NCBI RefSeq assembly: GCF_018141005.1
Contig: NZ_CP046582.1
Coordinates: 4,588,001-4,652,000, forward strand
Direction: 5' to 3'
From: Erwinia sp. E602
GTDB taxonomy: Bacteria; Pseudomonadota; Gammaproteobacteria; Enterobacterales; Enterobacteriaceae
Length of the DNA: 64,000 nt
Translations under genes and position numbers: made by a program
Part shown: positions 19,921 to 35,586 of the stretch, piece by piece
Position numbering within the stretch: position 1 is the stretch's first letter
Layout of the letters: every line of letters begins with the position of its first letter
Notes under the pieces: model-generated
Seen by the model: the letters and a program-made list of their open reading frames with translations, nothing else
The model's database searches: none
What the model was told of the DNA's origin: nothing

Positions 19921-21563
19921 GAGGTTTTCTCCATCATATTTTCGTTGCTGGCACCCGGTGGTACCAGAGGCCAGACGTTCTCATGCTCGTCAATCGCGAC
20001 GTGGAGCATGTACGGCCCTTCACTGTGCAGCAAAGCGTCTAATGCGGCGTCGACCTGATCTTTACGGGTAATGCGCTGGCCTGGAATGTCAAAAGCGCTG
20101 GCCAGGATGAGAAAGTCCGGGTTATCTGAGAGATTGGTTTCACTGTAACGTTCTTCAAAGAACAGCTGCTGCCACTGGCGTACCATGCCTAAACGCTGGT
20201 TATCCAGCAGCACGATTTTTACCGGCAGCTGCTTACGTTTGATGGTACCCAGCTCCTGCACGTTCATCATGAAAGAACCGTCGCCGGAGACGCAGATTAC
20301 CGTGTCATCCGGGCGGGCGACCTGCGCCCCTACCGCCGCCGGCAGGCCAAAGCCCATGGTGCCGAGGCCGCTGGAGGTAATAAAGTTTTCCGGGCGGGTG
20401 AAGCTCATATGCTGCGCCGCCCACATCTGATGCTGGCCGACGTCGGTGGTGACCACCGCGCTCGGCGATTTACGGTCAGACAGCTGCCTGAGGAACAGCG
20501 GCGCAAAGATCGCATCACCCGGATGATCGTAACGCCAGCCGTGATCGGCCTTCAGCGCCTGGACTTCTTCCCGCCAGGCGGTAATGTCCACCGGCTGGTA
20601 GAGATCTGGCAGCAGTTTGTTCAGATCGCCTTGGATGGCAACGTGTGCACGGCGCAGCTTGTGCAGCTCTGCCGGGTCGATATCCAGGTGGATCACGCTG
20701 GCGTGCGGCGCGAAGGTGTCCAGCTTGCCGGTCACGCGGTCGTCAAAACGGGCACCCACGGCAATCAGCAGGTCGCACTGCTGCACCGCCAGGTTAGCGG
20801 CTTTGGTGCCGTGCATGCCCAGCATGCCGAGATAACAGGCATCGTCGGCATCCGGCGTACCGAGGCCCTTCAGCGTAGCGACGGTGGGGATACCGGTCTC
20901 TCTGGCAAAATCGCGCAGAGCGTGAACCGCATCGGCCATGCCGACGCCGCCGCCGACATACAGAATCGGTTTCTGCGACTGTGCCAGCAGCTGGCGGGCC
21001 TGCTGCAGCTCTGCGTGCGGGTGCGCAAGTTCCTGCTCAACGGGGATCAGGTGAGCGGTCAGTTCACCGCTGGCCAGCTGGATGTCTTTCGGGATATCAA
21101 CCAGCACCGGGCCGGGGCGGCCAGATTTAGCGATGGCAAACGCCTCCGCCAGCACCACCGGCAGCTCATCAAGGGATTCCACGAGGAAACTGTGCTTGGT
21201 GCAGGCCAGCGAGAGACCCAGTACGTCAATCTCCTGGAAGGCATCGGTGCCCATTACGGCGGAAGAAACCTGGCCGGTGATGGCGACGATCGGTACAGAG
21301 TCCATCATTGCATCGGCAAGGCCGGTGATCAGGTTGGTGGCACCCGGGCCTGAGGTCGCGATGCAGACCCCGACTTTGCCGGTGGCGCGGGCATAGCCGA
21401 TCGCGGCCATCGCAGCACCCTGCTCATGGCGGCACAGCAGGTGTTCGACACCACCGTCATAGAGCGCGTCGTAGACCGGCATAATGGCTCCACCCGGGTA
21501 GCCGAATACCGTTTCAACTCCCTGAGCACGCAACGTTTGAACCACCCACTGAGCACCATTCAT
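19917..21563 (-). CDS. ilvG: Acetohydroxyacid synthase II large subunit (intact)
   Basis: IlvG is the ThDP- and FAD-dependent catalytic subunit of valine-insensitive acetohydroxyacid synthase II. It makes acetolactate and acetohydroxybutyrate. The 548 residues run without a break; the frameshift known from E. coli K-12 is not present. The catalytic Glu47 lies in CRHEQGAAM, and the ThDP motif [14 protein letters not shown] is near residue 428. The gene follows the ilvL leader and attenuator. Confidence 0.98.
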   Translation of the reverse strand: MNGAQWVVQTLRAQGVETVFGYPGGAIMPVYDALYDGGVEHLLCRHEQGAAMAAIGYARATGKVGVCIATSGPGATNLITGLADAMMDSVPIVAITGQVSSAVMGTDAFQEIDVLGLSLACTKHSFLVESLDELPVVLAEAFAIAKSGRPGPVLVDIPKDIQLASGELTAHLIPVEQELAHPHAELQQARQLLAQSQKPILYVGGGVGMADAVHALRDFARETGIPTVATLKGLGTPDADDACYLGMLGMHGTKAANLAVQQCDLLIAVGARFDDRVTGKLDTFAPHASVIHLDIDPAELHKLRRAHVAIQGDLNKLLPDLYQPVDITAWREEVQALKADHGWRYDHPGDAIFAPLFLRQLSDRKSPSAVVTTDVGQHQMWAAQHMSFTRPENFITSSGLGTMGFGLPAAVGAQVARPDDTVICVSGDGSFMMNVQELGTIKRKQLPVKIVLLDNQRLGMVRQWQQLFFEERYSETNLSDNPDFLILASAFDIPGQRITRKDQVDAALDALLHSEGPYMLHVAIDEHENVWPLVPPGASNENMMEKTS

Positions 21564-21646
21564 AGTTATTTCCCCGTCCGTTTATGGGAACAACAGCATT
21601 TTATTCTACTGTACATCTTCTGTTCCTCTCACATTATTGCCTTGCC

Positions 21647-21680
21647 AAAAAAAAACCCCCGGACCTTTCGGTGCGGGGGT
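21647..21680 (-). terminator. ilv operon attenuator
   Basis: On the minus strand, CCCCCGCACC-GAAA-GGTCCGGGGG forms a 10-bp stem followed by nine T. It lies between the ilvL stop and ilvG. This is the classical attenuation terminator, read through when ribosomes stall in the leader peptide. It is nearly identical to the E. coli ilvGMEDA attenuator. Confidence 0.95.
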
Positions 21681-21703
21681 TCTTTCGAAATCAGGCTTGA
21701 TAT

Positions 21704-21802
21704 TTAAGCCTTTCTTTCTCCGAGCGTAGCCCCGCACGGCGTGATAATAATCACGACGACGTTAATGACGACTAGGCTAATGACTCGTAGAAGGGCTTTC
21801 AT
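21704..21802 (-). CDS. ilvL: ilv operon leader peptide
   Basis: This 32-codon frame encodes a peptide beginning MKALLRVISLVVINVVV and ending LGERKA. Fifteen of its 32 residues are Ile (5), Val (6) or Leu (4), the regulatory amino acids. It matches the 32-residue E. coli IlvL in length and layout. Ribosome stalling at these codons during branched-chain aminoacyl-tRNA shortage prevents formation of the downstream attenuator at 21647-21680. The ATG is at 21802. Confidence 0.95.
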   Translation of the reverse strand: MKALLRVISLVVINVVVIIITPCGATLGERKA

Positions 21803-22139
21803 TGGAATTCGTTTCGTTCGCTTGTTCGAAGTAATGCCTACAGAGTTATCACAGTTAGCGTGCTAAATTCAACTTTTTTCGATTTTTAATTTAATCAACC
21901 TGCCTGCAGTTTTAGGAAAAAGGTTTGTTATTCAGCCAATAACGAAAAACTGAATTTTTTTCATTACTCACCCAGGGTGATGGCTTTTTTGCATGCCGGC
22001 AAAATCTGATGGCGGCTCACGGCGCCGGGTAACGCCTTCCGTTTTGCAGCTGAAAAATCAGTCGCGTTACGCGGATCGCGTTTTACCCCCTCGCCAGCCG
22101 GTCAGTTTTTGCGCACAGTGCGCAGAACAAGGAGCTCCT
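21803..22139 (-). promoter_or_regulatory. ilvL promoter region and comM upstream region
   Basis: This 337-bp gap between divergent ilvL and comM holds the ilv promoter. On the minus strand a candidate -35 TTGAAT (21867-21872) and -10 ATAACT (21844-21849) are 17 bp apart. They are preceded by A/T-rich DNA at about 21870-21970, as in the upstream activating region of E. coli ilvGp2. The stretch 21993-22139 is open in frame with comM but has no family match and is treated as 5' untranslated. Confidence 0.5.
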
Positions 22140-23660
<1,521 letters not shown>

Positions 23661-23668
23661 AAATGAAA

Positions 23669-23688
23669 AAGGGGCCTGAGCCCCTTGT
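23669..23688. terminator. Terminator between comM and maoP
   Basis: AAGGGGC-CTGA-GCCCCTT forms a short GC-rich stem with an A-run on the left and T-rich DNA on the right. It serves the convergent comM and maoP genes. Confidence 0.75.
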
Positions 23689-23690
23689 TC

Positions 23691-24029
23691 TTAATCGTCG
23701 CTGTCCGTGTAGTCCTCGACACCTTCCATCTGCGGTTTACCGCCGGACAGGGTGTGGAAGCGCTTAGGACGCTTGATGCGGGTCATATACTTCGACCAGA
23801 CTCTTTCGGGCTCACTTTGCGGCTCGCGTACGCCCCGGCACACCTCAATAAACTGACGCTCTTCTTCCGTTACCGGCTCGCGCTTGGCCAGATCCAGCTC
23901 GTTGAAAGCGTAACCATAACGCTCAAGAAGTTGAGCTTCTTTGATGGTGAAATCACCGTGGCGTGAGAAACCGCGTGGGTAATGCTTGTTATCAAAAAAA
24001 CGATTCGTAGTTGCGAAGCTTTCCGCCAT
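23691..24029 (-). CDS. maoP: Macrodomain Ori protein MaoP (YifE)
   Basis: MaoP is needed for organisation of the Ori macrodomain in E. coli, acting with the maoS site. The 112-residue product has the exact length of YifE. It contains [37 protein letters not shown] and the ending DYTDSDD. It is divergent from hdfR, as in E. coli. Confidence 0.96.
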   Translation of the reverse strand: MAESFATTNRFFDNKHYPRGFSRHGDFTIKEAQLLERYGYAFNELDLAKREPVTEEERQFIEVCRGVREPQSEPERVWSKYMTRIKRPKRFHTLSGGKPQMEGVEDYTDSDD

Positions 24030-24150
24030 TTTACACGCTCCTGACTCTTATATGGTCGTGCTATTTATGGCGCGGAGTATTAGATAGGCTTGACAGAGTG
24101 TAAAACAAAACATTTAAATCATAACGACAAATGTTTTTTAGGAGATGACT

Positions 24151-24978
24151 GTGGATACGGAATTACTGAAAACCTTTCTGGAAGTGAGCCGAACTCGCCA
24201 CTTTGGACGCGCTGCGGAAGCCCTCTACCTCACACAGTCGGCCGTTAGTTTTCGCATTCGGCAATTGGAAAATCAGCTTGGCGTGAACCTGTTCACCCGA
24301 CACCGCAACAATATCCGGCTGACCTCCGCCGGCGAGCGGCTGCTCCCCTATGCAGAAACGCTGATGACCACCTGGCTGCTGGCAAAGAAGGAGGTGTCGC
24401 ATACGCAGCAGCACCATGAGCTGTCGATAGGCGCCAGCGCCTCGCTGTGGGAGGCTTATCTGACCCCGTGGATGCAAACGCTTTACGAGCACCGTCAAAG
24501 CCTGCACCTTGAGGCGCGTATTGCTCAGCGTCATCTGTTGGTCAAACAGCTGCATGAGCGGCAGCTGGACCTACTGATCACCACTGAAGCGCCTAAAATG
24601 GAAGAGCTGTCCAGCCAGCAGATCGGCCATATCTCTCTCGCGCTGTTCCGCTCACGCCACGGCGGGGAGAAGGAGAAATATGACTACATTAAGCTGGAAT
24701 GGGGGGCCGATTTTCATCAGCACGAGCACTATCTGGCCGGTGCCGATGATGTGCCGATCCTGACCACCACATCCGCACAGTTGACCCGGCAGTTGCTTGC
24801 GACCACGGGAGCCTGCTCATTTTTGCCTGAATTCTGGGCCGCAGATTACAGCGATCTTCTGTCAGTTCCGGATACGCCAGCTGTGGTCAGGCCGCTGTAT
24901 GCCGTATGGCTGCAGAACAGCGATCAGGAGGCAACTATCCGCCAACTGTTGAAATTTCCGGTAACAATGAACAGATAA
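24151..24978 (+). CDS. hdfR: LysR-type regulator HdfR
   Basis: HdfR represses flhDC and regulates gltBD in E. coli. The 275-residue product has the LysR helix-turn-helix [30 protein letters not shown] and the segment [17 protein letters not shown]. The GTG at 24151 is chosen as the start because AGGAG (24140-24144) lies 6 bases before it, whereas that motif directly abuts the ATG at 24145. The protein then begins MDTELLKTF, as in E. coli. Confidence 0.93.
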   Translation: MDTELLKTFLEVSRTRHFGRAAEALYLTQSAVSFRIRQLENQLGVNLFTRHRNNIRLTSAGERLLPYAETLMTTWLLAKKEVSHTQQHHELSIGASASLWEAYLTPWMQTLYEHRQSLHLEARIAQRHLLVKQLHERQLDLLITTEAPKMEELSSQQIGHISLALFRSRHGGEKEKYDYIKLEWGADFHQHEHYLAGADDVPILTTTSAQLTRQLLATTGACSFLPEFWAADYSDLLSVPDTPAVVRPLYAVWLQNSDQEATIRQLLKFPVTMNR

Positions 24979-25080
24979 GTTGTTTGATTTATGGGCAAAA
25001 AGGGCGCAATGGAGGGCTCTTTTTGCCCTTCCAGAGGCTGGATCAGGTTGAAAAGACATCAACTCTACGGATTTCAGGCA

Positions 25081-25112
25081 AAAAAAAACCTTCGCCGAAG
25101 CAAAGGTTTTTT
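25081..25112 (-). terminator. Terminator of the rRNA-tRNA operon
   Basis: On the minus strand AACCTTTGC-TTCG-GCGAAGGTT is followed by eight T, directly after tRNA-Trp. It closes the rrn operon. Confidence 0.92.
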
Positions 25113-25119
25113 CTTATTC

Positions 25120-25195
25120 TGGCAGGGGCGGAGAGACTCGAACTCCCAACACCCGGTTTTGGAGACCGGTGCTCTACCAATTGAACTACGCCCCT
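25120..25195 (-). tRNA. trpT: tRNA-Trp (CCA anticodon)
   Basis: The 76-nt sequence folds as a tRNA with acceptor AGGGGCG/CGCCCCT, D-loop TTGGTAGAGC, anticodon stem-loop CCGGTCTCCAAAACCGG (anticodon CCA), T-loop TTCGAGT and encoded CCA end. It is the last gene of the rRNA operon, after tRNA-Asp, as in E. coli rrnC. Confidence 0.98.
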
Positions 25196-25202
25196 AAAAG
25201 GG

Positions 25203-25279
25203 TGGCGGAACGGACGGGGCTCGAACCCGCGACCCCCTGCGTGACAGGCAGGTATTCTAACCAACTGAACTACCGCTCC
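25203..25279 (-). tRNA. aspT: tRNA-Asp (GUC anticodon)
   Basis: The 77-nt sequence has acceptor GGAGCGG, D-loop CAGTTGGTTAGAA, anticodon stem-loop CCTGCCTGTCACGCAGG (anticodon GTC), T-loop TTCGAGC and encoded CCA. It lies between 5S rRNA and tRNA-Trp. Confidence 0.98.
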
Positions 25280-25375
25280 ACCGATTCTGTACTGATATCA
25301 GAAAACGTCTGATTTCAGGTAACTCGCCGTTACCTTGTCAGGGGTAACGTCATGACTCGTTAAGAGTCTTAATTG

Positions 25376-25495
25376 ATGCCTGGCAGTTCCCTACTCTCGC
25401 ATGGGGAGACCCCACACTACCATCGGCGCTACGGCGTTTCACTTCTGAGTTCGGCATGGGGTCAGGTGGGACCACCGCGCTAAAGCCGCCAGGCA
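25376..25495 (-). rRNA. rrf: 5S ribosomal RNA
   Basis: The 120-nt sequence begins TGCCTGGCGGC and ends CTGCCAGGCAT, with the conserved CCGAACTCAGAAGTGAAACG segment. It is the third rRNA of the operon. Confidence 0.97.
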
Positions 25496-25508
25496 AATCT
25501 TGGTGTCT

Positions 25509-25628
25509 GAAACGAATCTTTTGTGCTGATGCCGCGTTGGCTGCGCTCGTCAGTTCAGTCACATACCAACGTATGCTCCTTCTCTGCCTTCGCTTGCCGC
25601 CTTGCCTCAGCGCAAAATCTTCCGTTTC
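25509..25628. repeat. 120-bp ERIC-related palindrome in the 23S-5S spacer
   Basis: The two ends (GAAACG...CTTTTGTGCTGATG and CCTCAGCGCAAAAT...CGTTTC) are inverted copies. The centre is CATAC-CAAC-GTATG. Internal blocks GCGTTGGCTGCGCTCG, AGTCACnTAC...GTAnGCTCC and TTGCCGCCTT have the same order as in ERIC elements, so it appears to be an ERIC relative. It enlarges the 23S-5S spacer to 211 bp, against about 92 bp in E. coli. Confidence 0.7.
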
Positions 25629-25706
25629 CTACAAATTTGTTATCCGGTAAAACAAGCTGAAATTGTTTGCGTCTCTCGAACGCCACCAGAACGCTTCTGG
25701 CGTTGT

Positions 25707-28614
<2,908 letters not shown>

Positions 28615-28832
28615 TCACAACCCACAAGCGTCCCGCAGGACAGCTCGAAAGCTGCAAGCATTTGAGAGACTCGAACATATCGTTGACTTCATTCTTATTA
28701 CGGAGAATGAATAACGATACGTCGTTTCAATTTTCAGCTTGTTCCGGATTTTTAAAGAGCAATATCTTAAAGCAGACTCGAAAGTCATCTTTAAGATACG
28801 ATGGAGACACCTTTCACCTGTCACCAAGCAAG
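28615..28832 (-). other. tRNA-Glu-23S spacer: boxA and 23S processing-stalk arm
   Basis: On the minus strand the spacer holds a boxA-like antitermination motif TGCTCTTTAAAAA (about 28749-28761). It also holds TCCGGAACAAGCTGAAAATTG (28728-28748), which is complementary, with small bulges, to 25642-25664 beyond the 23S 3' end. The two arms would form the long stem that brackets 23S in pre-rRNA and is cut by RNase III. The ERIC-like palindrome lies outside this stem. Confidence 0.6.
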
Positions 28833-28907
28833 TGGCGTCCCCTAGGGGATTCGAACCCCTGTTGCCGCCGTGAAAGGGCGGAGTCCTAACCGCTAGACGA
28901 AGGGGAC
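28833..28907 (-). tRNA. gltT: tRNA-Glu (UUC anticodon)
   Basis: The 75-nt tRNA lies in the 16S-23S spacer. It has acceptor GTCCCCTTCG, anticodon stem-loop CCGCCCTTTCACGGCGG (anticodon TTC), T-loop TTCGAAT and encoded CCA. A single tRNA-Glu is the spacer type of E. coli rrnB, rrnC, rrnE and rrnG. The symbol is given by analogy with E. coli rrnB, because murI flanks the operon. Confidence 0.97.
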
Positions 28908-28998
28908 ACTGAATCATGTCTCGACTTCGCAGCCGTCTTGCTCATTACTTTTTCATCAGACAATCTGTGTGAGCACTACGCGGGAATGTATCTTGAGG

Positions 28999-30538
<1,540 letters not shown>

Positions 30539-30666
30539 AAAGTTCGATTTGCTGCAACAAGTGCAGCGATGCTCATCTGTAAAACGTCATAATGAATTTC
30601 ATTATGTGTTCACTCGTGAGACTTGATATTTTTTGACACCCGGAGGTGTCTGATATCAATCCTGCG

Positions 30667-30704
30667 AGTGCCCACACAGATTGTCTGATAAATTGTTAAA
30701 GAGC
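30667..30704 (-). promoter_or_regulatory. rrn leader boxA and boxC antitermination motifs
   Basis: On the minus strand GCTCTTTAACAA (boxA, 30693-30704) precedes TGTGTGGGCACT (boxC, 30667-30678). This is the standard layout of the rrn leader that loads Nus factors to prevent Rho termination in rRNA. Confidence 0.88.
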
Positions 30705-30744
30705 GGTGCAATCAGTGCCGAAGCTTCCTGTTGCGAGGTGGCGT

Positions 30745-30772
30745 ATATTACGCTTTCCTCATTCAGAGTCAA
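30745..30772 (-). promoter_or_regulatory. rrn P2 promoter
   Basis: The -35 TTGACT (30767-30772) and -10 TAATAT (30745-30750) are separated by 16 bp, about 120 bp downstream of P1. The layout matches the E. coli rrn P2 promoters. Confidence 0.85.
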
Positions 30773-30856
30773 TCTTTTTTTGAAGATTTTTCTCTGTCGC
30801 TTCAGTTACCTGAAGCTCCTGACCCGGTGACTCGTAAGCCGTTGTTCCGTGTCAGT

Positions 30857-30892
30857 GGAGGCGCAGTATAGGGATTTTCTGGAGGCTGACAA
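30857..30892 (-). promoter_or_regulatory. rrn P1 promoter
   Basis: The -35 TTGTCA (30887-30892) and -10 TATACT (30865-30870) are 16 bp apart. A GC-rich discriminator GCGCCTCC follows, as expected for a ppGpp-sensitive rrn P1. Upstream DNA is A/T-rich and may act as an UP element. Between here and murI no other gene is visible. Confidence 0.9.
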
Positions 30893-30928
30893 GGGCTAAT
30901 TGCAAATAATTTGCTGAGCGCTGCTTTT

Positions 30929-31795
30929 TTACTCTGAAACCGCTGAAAGTGACAGTTTTTCGAGCTTCCCAAAGCCATAACGCTGCAAAACGGGCATTAA
31001 TTGTACAGCCTGCTCGGTGATCGCCATACAAAAAGCGATGTTCTCACCGGATGATAACGCCTCCGGCGCTTCATTCTCCAGTAACCAGACGGTACGGCGG
31101 GCAATCGCCGCGCCGGAGTCAATCAGCCGCGTCCCTTCCGGCAGCACCTGCTGCAGTTCTTCACTAATCAGCGGGAAGTGCGTGCAGCCCAGCACCACTG
31201 TGTCCGGCGGCTCCTTCATACGCAGCCACGGCTGCAGAATACGTCTCACTTCTTCTGTAGCTACCGGCTGACCGTGCAGTTTGGCTTCGGCCAGTTCCAC
31301 CAGCTCTGCCGAGCCAAGCATTTCGGTTTTGCATTCACTGGCAAAGCGCGCCACCAGCTCATGAGTATAAGGACGCTTCACGGTGCCGCGCGTAGCCAGC
31401 AGGCCGACGATGCCGTTCCGGGTCAGACGCGCCGCCGGCTTAATAGCAGGTACCACGCCCACCACCGGGAATTCGAAACGTTCGCGTAAGGCAGGCAGGG
31501 TGACGGTGCTCGCTGAGTTACAGGCAATCACCACCAGTGCCAGGGGATAAAGGCGGGTCACTGCCTCAACGATAGCGACGACCCGTTCAACGATAAACTC
31601 TTCCGACTTCTCACCATAAGGAAAGGCAACGTTATCGAAAGCGTAAAGATAATGAAGATCCGGCAACAGCTTGCGGATCTCATCATAGACTGAAAGCCCA
31701 CCGACGCCGGAGTCAAAAACCAGCACGGTGGGGCGCGGTTTAGAAGTTGTAGCTGCCGCTGAGGTAGTATTCCCGTCCAGGGGTTTCATAGCCAT
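30929..31795 (-). CDS. murI: Glutamate racemase
   Basis: MurI makes D-glutamate for peptidoglycan. The 288-residue product has [14 protein letters not shown], the two catalytic cysteines in IACNSAST and LGCTHFPL, and [11 protein letters not shown]. The start at 31795 ([10 protein letters not shown]) matches the E. coli N-terminus; an upstream ATG at 31840 would add 15 residues. It overlaps the end of btuB by 56 bp in another frame, the arrangement also known in E. coli. It lies just upstream of the rRNA operon, as at E. coli rrnB. Confidence 0.95.
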   Translation of the reverse strand: MAMKPLDGNTTSAAATTSKPRPTVLVFDSGVGGLSVYDEIRKLLPDLHYLYAFDNVAFPYGEKSEEFIVERVVAIVEAVTRLYPLALVVIACNSASTVTLPALRERFEFPVVGVVPAIKPAARLTRNGIVGLLATRGTVKRPYTHELVARFASECKTEMLGSAELVELAEAKLHGQPVATEEVRRILQPWLRMKEPPDTVVLGCTHFPLISEELQQVLPEGTRLIDSGAAIARRTVWLLENEAPEALSSGENIAFCMAITEQAVQLMPVLQRYGFGKLEKLSLSAVSE

Positions 31796-33623
31796 ACGCT
31801 GTCTCGTAATCTTTATCGAACAGGTTGGCAATTCTACCACGAACGGTGAGATGGGATGTGACCGGATACGAAACCGCGAGATCCCACAGGCTCACACCGC
31901 CCATTTTCACGCGCGGACTTGGGTAAACGCTGTAATCAGTGTCATAGCGCTGACCGAGGTACTGCCAGGTCAGGGACCAGTCAAACTCAGCCACGCTCCA
32001 GTCCAGCTGGTATTTCACCTGCTGCTTAGCCCGACGCGCCAGGACTTCATTCGTCACTGCATTACGCGGATCGAGATAATCATAAGAGAGCGTATGCGCC
32101 AGAGAGCCCGTATCAAATGACGCCGTTGCTTCGACCCCTTTGATGCGTGCTTTATTGATATTGCTGTAATGCGAAGTGGAGTCAAAGTTAATCAGGTCGT
32201 CAATGTCGTTACGATAACCGGACAAACGCCAGTTTACCGGCCCGCTTAACCCTTCGAAGCCCCCTTCCCACTGCTTACTTTTCTCAGGTTGCAGGGAGCG
32301 ATTGCCGTAACTCTCGCTATATACCTGATTCAGGTTCGGTGCCTTGAATGCGGTACCGTAAGAAGCAAACACGCTGTAGCCGTCAACAAACTCCCAGGCC
32401 GCGCTGCTCTGCCAGGTATTATGCCAGCCGAAGGCGTTATTATCATCACCGCGCACGGCTCCTTCCAGCGTTACGTTACCCAGCTTCTGCTGCATAGTGG
32501 CGTAGATACCCGTACTGCGCTGTTCCTGTCCGGCCGTCACATAGTTAGTACCCGGCTCTGAAGTCTGCTTCTGCCAGTCAACGCCGCCGCTGACCGTACC
32601 GTAGCCCACGGCGAGAGTATTGCCCCACTGAAGGTTATATTGCTCGACATCATCCAGCGTTGAGGCCGGACCATAGCGGCCTTTTGCAGGATCAAAGTTA
32701 AGGTCTTTAGTGTGGCTGTAGCTGGCGATGAGCTGTGAAGAGTAGATGCCGCGATTGAAACGCAGCCCGGTATCCCAACTCTGACTGTAGAGCTGGCGAG
32801 TATCGGGTATTCCGATCACCTGGGTGTAGTCACTGTTATAGGTGAGATAACCATCGTAGCCCGTGCGGTTATCAAAACCATAGCCACGAATGAAACCGCT
32901 GAACTCGTCATTAAACTGATGATCCACTGCACCATACAGTGATTTACTCATATAGCCATCGCGGTCTGGCTGCGCCGGATTACCGGATGAATCTGGCAGA
33001 CCCGCAACGACATCATACCCCTTGGTATAGGTGTAACTGCCCGCCAGCGTCAGCAGGGTATCCTCACCCAGTCTCTGCTGAGTTGAGCCGTCGTAGGACT
33101 GATAGCCTTTTGAACCCACCCCAGCGTTGAGCGTAGTGCCGGGTTTATCACGCCCGGTGATGATATTAACCACACCACCAATGGCATCGGAGCCATATAC
33201 CGCTGACCGCGCACCGCGCACATATTCGATACGTTGTACCAGCGAAATCGGGATCTGGCTCAGATCGGACGCGCCGCTGATCCCCGCCTGGTTAAGACGA
33301 ATACCGTCAATCAGCACCAGAACATGGTTAGAGTTGGTGCCCCGAATAAACAGCGAGCTCTGCTGGCCCATACCGCCGTTCTGAGCAATATCAACGCCCG
33401 GTAAGCGGCGCATCACGTCAGTCAGCGTTTTCGACTGCCAGCGATCAATCTGTTCTCTGGTCACCACAGTAGTGGGGGCCAGCACCGAAGAGACCGGCTG
33501 TTCAAAACGGTTCGCCGTTACCACCTGTTCCGCTTCACGACTTTCCTGTGCATAGCCATACTGCGCCCAGAGCGCAAGCGCCGTTGCGCTAAAGGCAAAC
33601 AGCGATTTATTCATCTTATTCAT
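31740..33623 (-). CDS. btuB: TonB-dependent vitamin B12 outer-membrane receptor BtuB
   Basis: BtuB imports cobalamin across the outer membrane. The 627-residue product has a signal peptide (cut likely after YGYA, about residue 24) and a TonB box region [12 protein letters not shown]. The plug domain contains RRLPGVDI and [19 protein letters not shown], and the beta-barrel ends in YYLSGSYNF with a C-terminal Phe. The start at 33623 follows a weak GGA; an in-frame ATG 9 bases later is possible, and one at 33677 is too far upstream. Expression is governed by the cobalamin riboswitch just upstream. Confidence 0.95.
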   Translation of the reverse strand: MNKMNKSLFAFSATALALWAQYGYAQESREAEQVVTANRFEQPVSSVLAPTTVVTREQIDRWQSKTLTDVMRRLPGVDIAQNGGMGQQSSLFIRGTNSNHVLVLIDGIRLNQAGISGASDLSQIPISLVQRIEYVRGARSAVYGSDAIGGVVNIITGRDKPGTTLNAGVGSKGYQSYDGSTQQRLGEDTLLTLAGSYTYTKGYDVVAGLPDSSGNPAQPDRDGYMSKSLYGAVDHQFNDEFSGFIRGYGFDNRTGYDGYLTYNSDYTQVIGIPDTRQLYSQSWDTGLRFNRGIYSSQLIASYSHTKDLNFDPAKGRYGPASTLDDVEQYNLQWGNTLAVGYGTVSGGVDWQKQTSEPGTNYVTAGQEQRSTGIYATMQQKLGNVTLEGAVRGDDNNAFGWHNTWQSSAAWEFVDGYSVFASYGTAFKAPNLNQVYSESYGNRSLQPEKSKQWEGGFEGLSGPVNWRLSGYRNDIDDLINFDSTSHYSNINKARIKGVEATASFDTGSLAHTLSYDYLDPRNAVTNEVLARRAKQQVKYQLDWSVAEFDWSLTWQYLGQRYDTDYSVYPSPRVKMGGVSLWDLAVSYPVTSHLTVRGRIANLFDKDYETAYGYETPGREYYLSGSYNF

Positions 33624-33661
33624 TATGAGAGCATCCAAAATTTCAGCAGGATGCCGCAGGC

Positions 33662-33857
33662 CTACGATTGATAGCACGCGATAATCGTAGTAATGCGACG
33701 TTAATCCGGCAGGTCTTCGGGCTCAGAGTCGTTTACAGGCAAAGACTTCCCATCCGAAGACAGTGTCTGCTTGCGCGATTGCCATGACATTCTATACCGC
33801 TGCGCGTCAGCTCCAGGTTTGCACTGGATTCCCTTTTAACTCGGGATGAGGCCGGTA
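33662..33857 (-). ncRNA. Cobalamin riboswitch of btuB
   Basis: On the minus strand the leader contains GGGAATCCAGTGCAAACCTGG, GCTGACGCGCAGCGGTA, ATGGGAAGTC and the B12 box GCCCGAAGACCTGCCGG (ending at 33706). All appear in the order of AdoCbl riboswitches. An 8-bp hairpin, CTACGATT/AATCGTAG (33662-33690), follows and has no T-run. The switch is therefore likely to act on translation of btuB, as in E. coli. The rest of the 371-bp btuB-trmA gap holds the trmA promoter region. Confidence 0.93.
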
Positions 33858-33994
33858 AACGCATTTTAAGTTTAAAGAAATTGGATGTCCAGACAGCCAG
33901 ACATCCATACTGGCAAAAAGTGCACAGTGCTGGACATGAGATGTGGAATCCCTACAATCGCCGGGCACTCTCCGCTTAATATTCAGGAAAAACC

Positions 33995-35095
33995 ATGACG
34001 CCCGAACAGCTGCCCACTGAACAGTACGAAGATCAACTTGCCGAAAAGGTGGCGCGACTGACGTCAATGCTGGCACCGTTCAGCGCCCCTGAGGTGGAAG
34101 TCTTCCGTTCCCCGGTCAGCCACTACCGGATGCGCGCGGAGTTTCGTATCTGGCACGATGGCGACGACCTCTACCACATTATCTTCGATCAGCAGACCCG
34201 CCAGCGCATCCGCGTGGACAGCTTCCCGGCGGCCAGCGAGCTGATCAACCGCATGATGACCCGTCTGCTGGACGCGGTGCGCGACGTGCGCGTGCTGCGC
34301 TTCAAGCTGTTCCAGATTGATTATCTCTCCACGACCAGCGGGCAGATCGTGGTGTCGCTGCTCTATCACCGCAAGCTCGACGACGAGTGGCAGCAGGCGG
34401 CTACCGCACTGCGCGACACGCTGCGGGCAGAGGGCTTTGATCTGCAGCTGATTGGCCGCGCCACCAAAACCAAGATCTGCCTTGACCGTGACTACGTGGA
34501 CGAGCGGCTGACCATTGACGGCCAGGAGATGATTTATCGTCAGGTCGAGAACAGCTTTACCCAGCCCAACGCGGCGGTAAACGTGAAAATGCTCGAGTGG
34601 GCGCTGGATACCACACGTAACGCCAGCGGCGATCTGCTGGAGCTGTACTGCGGCAACGGCAATTTCTCACTGGCGCTGGCGCGCAACTTCCGTCGGGTGC
34701 TGGCGACCGAGATCGCCAAGCCGTCGGTCGCCTCGGCCCAGTACAATATCGCCGTCAACCAGATCGACAACGTGCAGATTATCCGCATGGCGGCAGAAGA
34801 GTTTACCCAGGCCATGAACGGCGAGCGCAGCTTTAACCGGCTGGAAGGCATCGATCTGCAGAGCTACGAGTGTGAAACGATTTTTGTCGATCCGCCGCGC
34901 AGCGGGCTGGATGAAGAGACGGTGAAGATGGTGCAGGCCTATCCGCGCATTCTGTACATCTCATGCAACCCGCAGACGCTGTGCGATAACCTCGCCACGC
35001 TGTCGGCCACCCACGACGTCAGCCGGCTGGCGCTGTTTGACCAGTTCCCGTACACCCATCATATGGAGTGCGGCGTGCTGCTGACGCGCCGTTAA
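33995..35095 (+). CDS. trmA: tRNA (uracil-5-)-methyltransferase TrmA
   Basis: TrmA makes ribothymidine at position 54 of tRNA. The 366 residues equal E. coli TrmA. The SAM-binding [29 protein letters not shown], and the catalytic cysteine in [13 protein letters not shown] near the C-terminus are visible. It is divergent from btuB. Confidence 0.97.
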   Translation: MTPEQLPTEQYEDQLAEKVARLTSMLAPFSAPEVEVFRSPVSHYRMRAEFRIWHDGDDLYHIIFDQQTRQRIRVDSFPAASELINRMMTRLLDAVRDVRVLRFKLFQIDYLSTTSGQIVVSLLYHRKLDDEWQQAATALRDTLRAEGFDLQLIGRATKTKICLDRDYVDERLTIDGQEMIYRQVENSFTQPNAAVNVKMLEWALDTTRNASGDLLELYCGNGNFSLALARNFRRVLATEIAKPSVASAQYNIAVNQIDNVQIIRMAAEEFTQAMNGERSFNRLEGIDLQSYECETIFVDPPRSGLDEETVKMVQAYPRILYISCNPQTLCDNLATLSATHDVSRLALFDQFPYTHHMECGVLLTRR

Positions 35096-35220
35096 TTGCC
35101 TGTGCAGGCCGGACTGACCGGCCCGCTACCAGCTGCAGGCTCGGGTGATATAACTGCACGATAAGATGTGTCAGGCAGCGGGAGAAGCGTGTGGCGACAA
35201 CCCTTGCCGCCACCCGATCG

Positions 35221-35574
35221 TCAGGAGTGTGGCGCCTTCTTCACCCGCATGGCGATCCAGAACACCACCACCACCATCAGGATGGTCGGAATAAAGTTCG
35301 AACCAATATCCGGGTACTGAGCACGCACTACCGCGCTATACAGCAGGATCCCCAGCAGGAAGAAGGCAGCGGCCAGCGACGGCATCCCTTCCGGCATCGC
35401 ACGGTTCAGGTAGCGCTGATGCAGGCACCAGGCCGCCAGCGCCAGGGCAATCAGCGGGAAAACGGTGAACGGAACGACAGAGCTGAACAGCGCCATAAAG
35501 GTGCCGTTGATTGAAAGTCCGGTGATAAACGCCAGCAGCAGCGTCCCTTTATCGCGTTGTGGAGCTAAACTCAT
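35221..35574 (-). CDS. yijD: YijD family inner-membrane protein
   Basis: This 117-residue protein has four hydrophobic segments and aligns along its length with E. coli YijD ([29 protein letters not shown]). The function is not established. Its start is 12 bp after the fabR stop, so the two are an operon. A link to membrane lipid control is only suggested by that. Confidence 0.9.
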   Translation of the reverse strand: MSLAPQRDKGTLLLAFITGLSINGTFMALFSSVVPFTVFPLIALALAAWCLHQRYLNRAMPEGMPSLAAAFFLLGILLYSAVVRAQYPDIGSNFIPTILMVVVVFWIAMRVKKAPHS

Positions 35575-35586
35575 TGCCTTTCCCCT

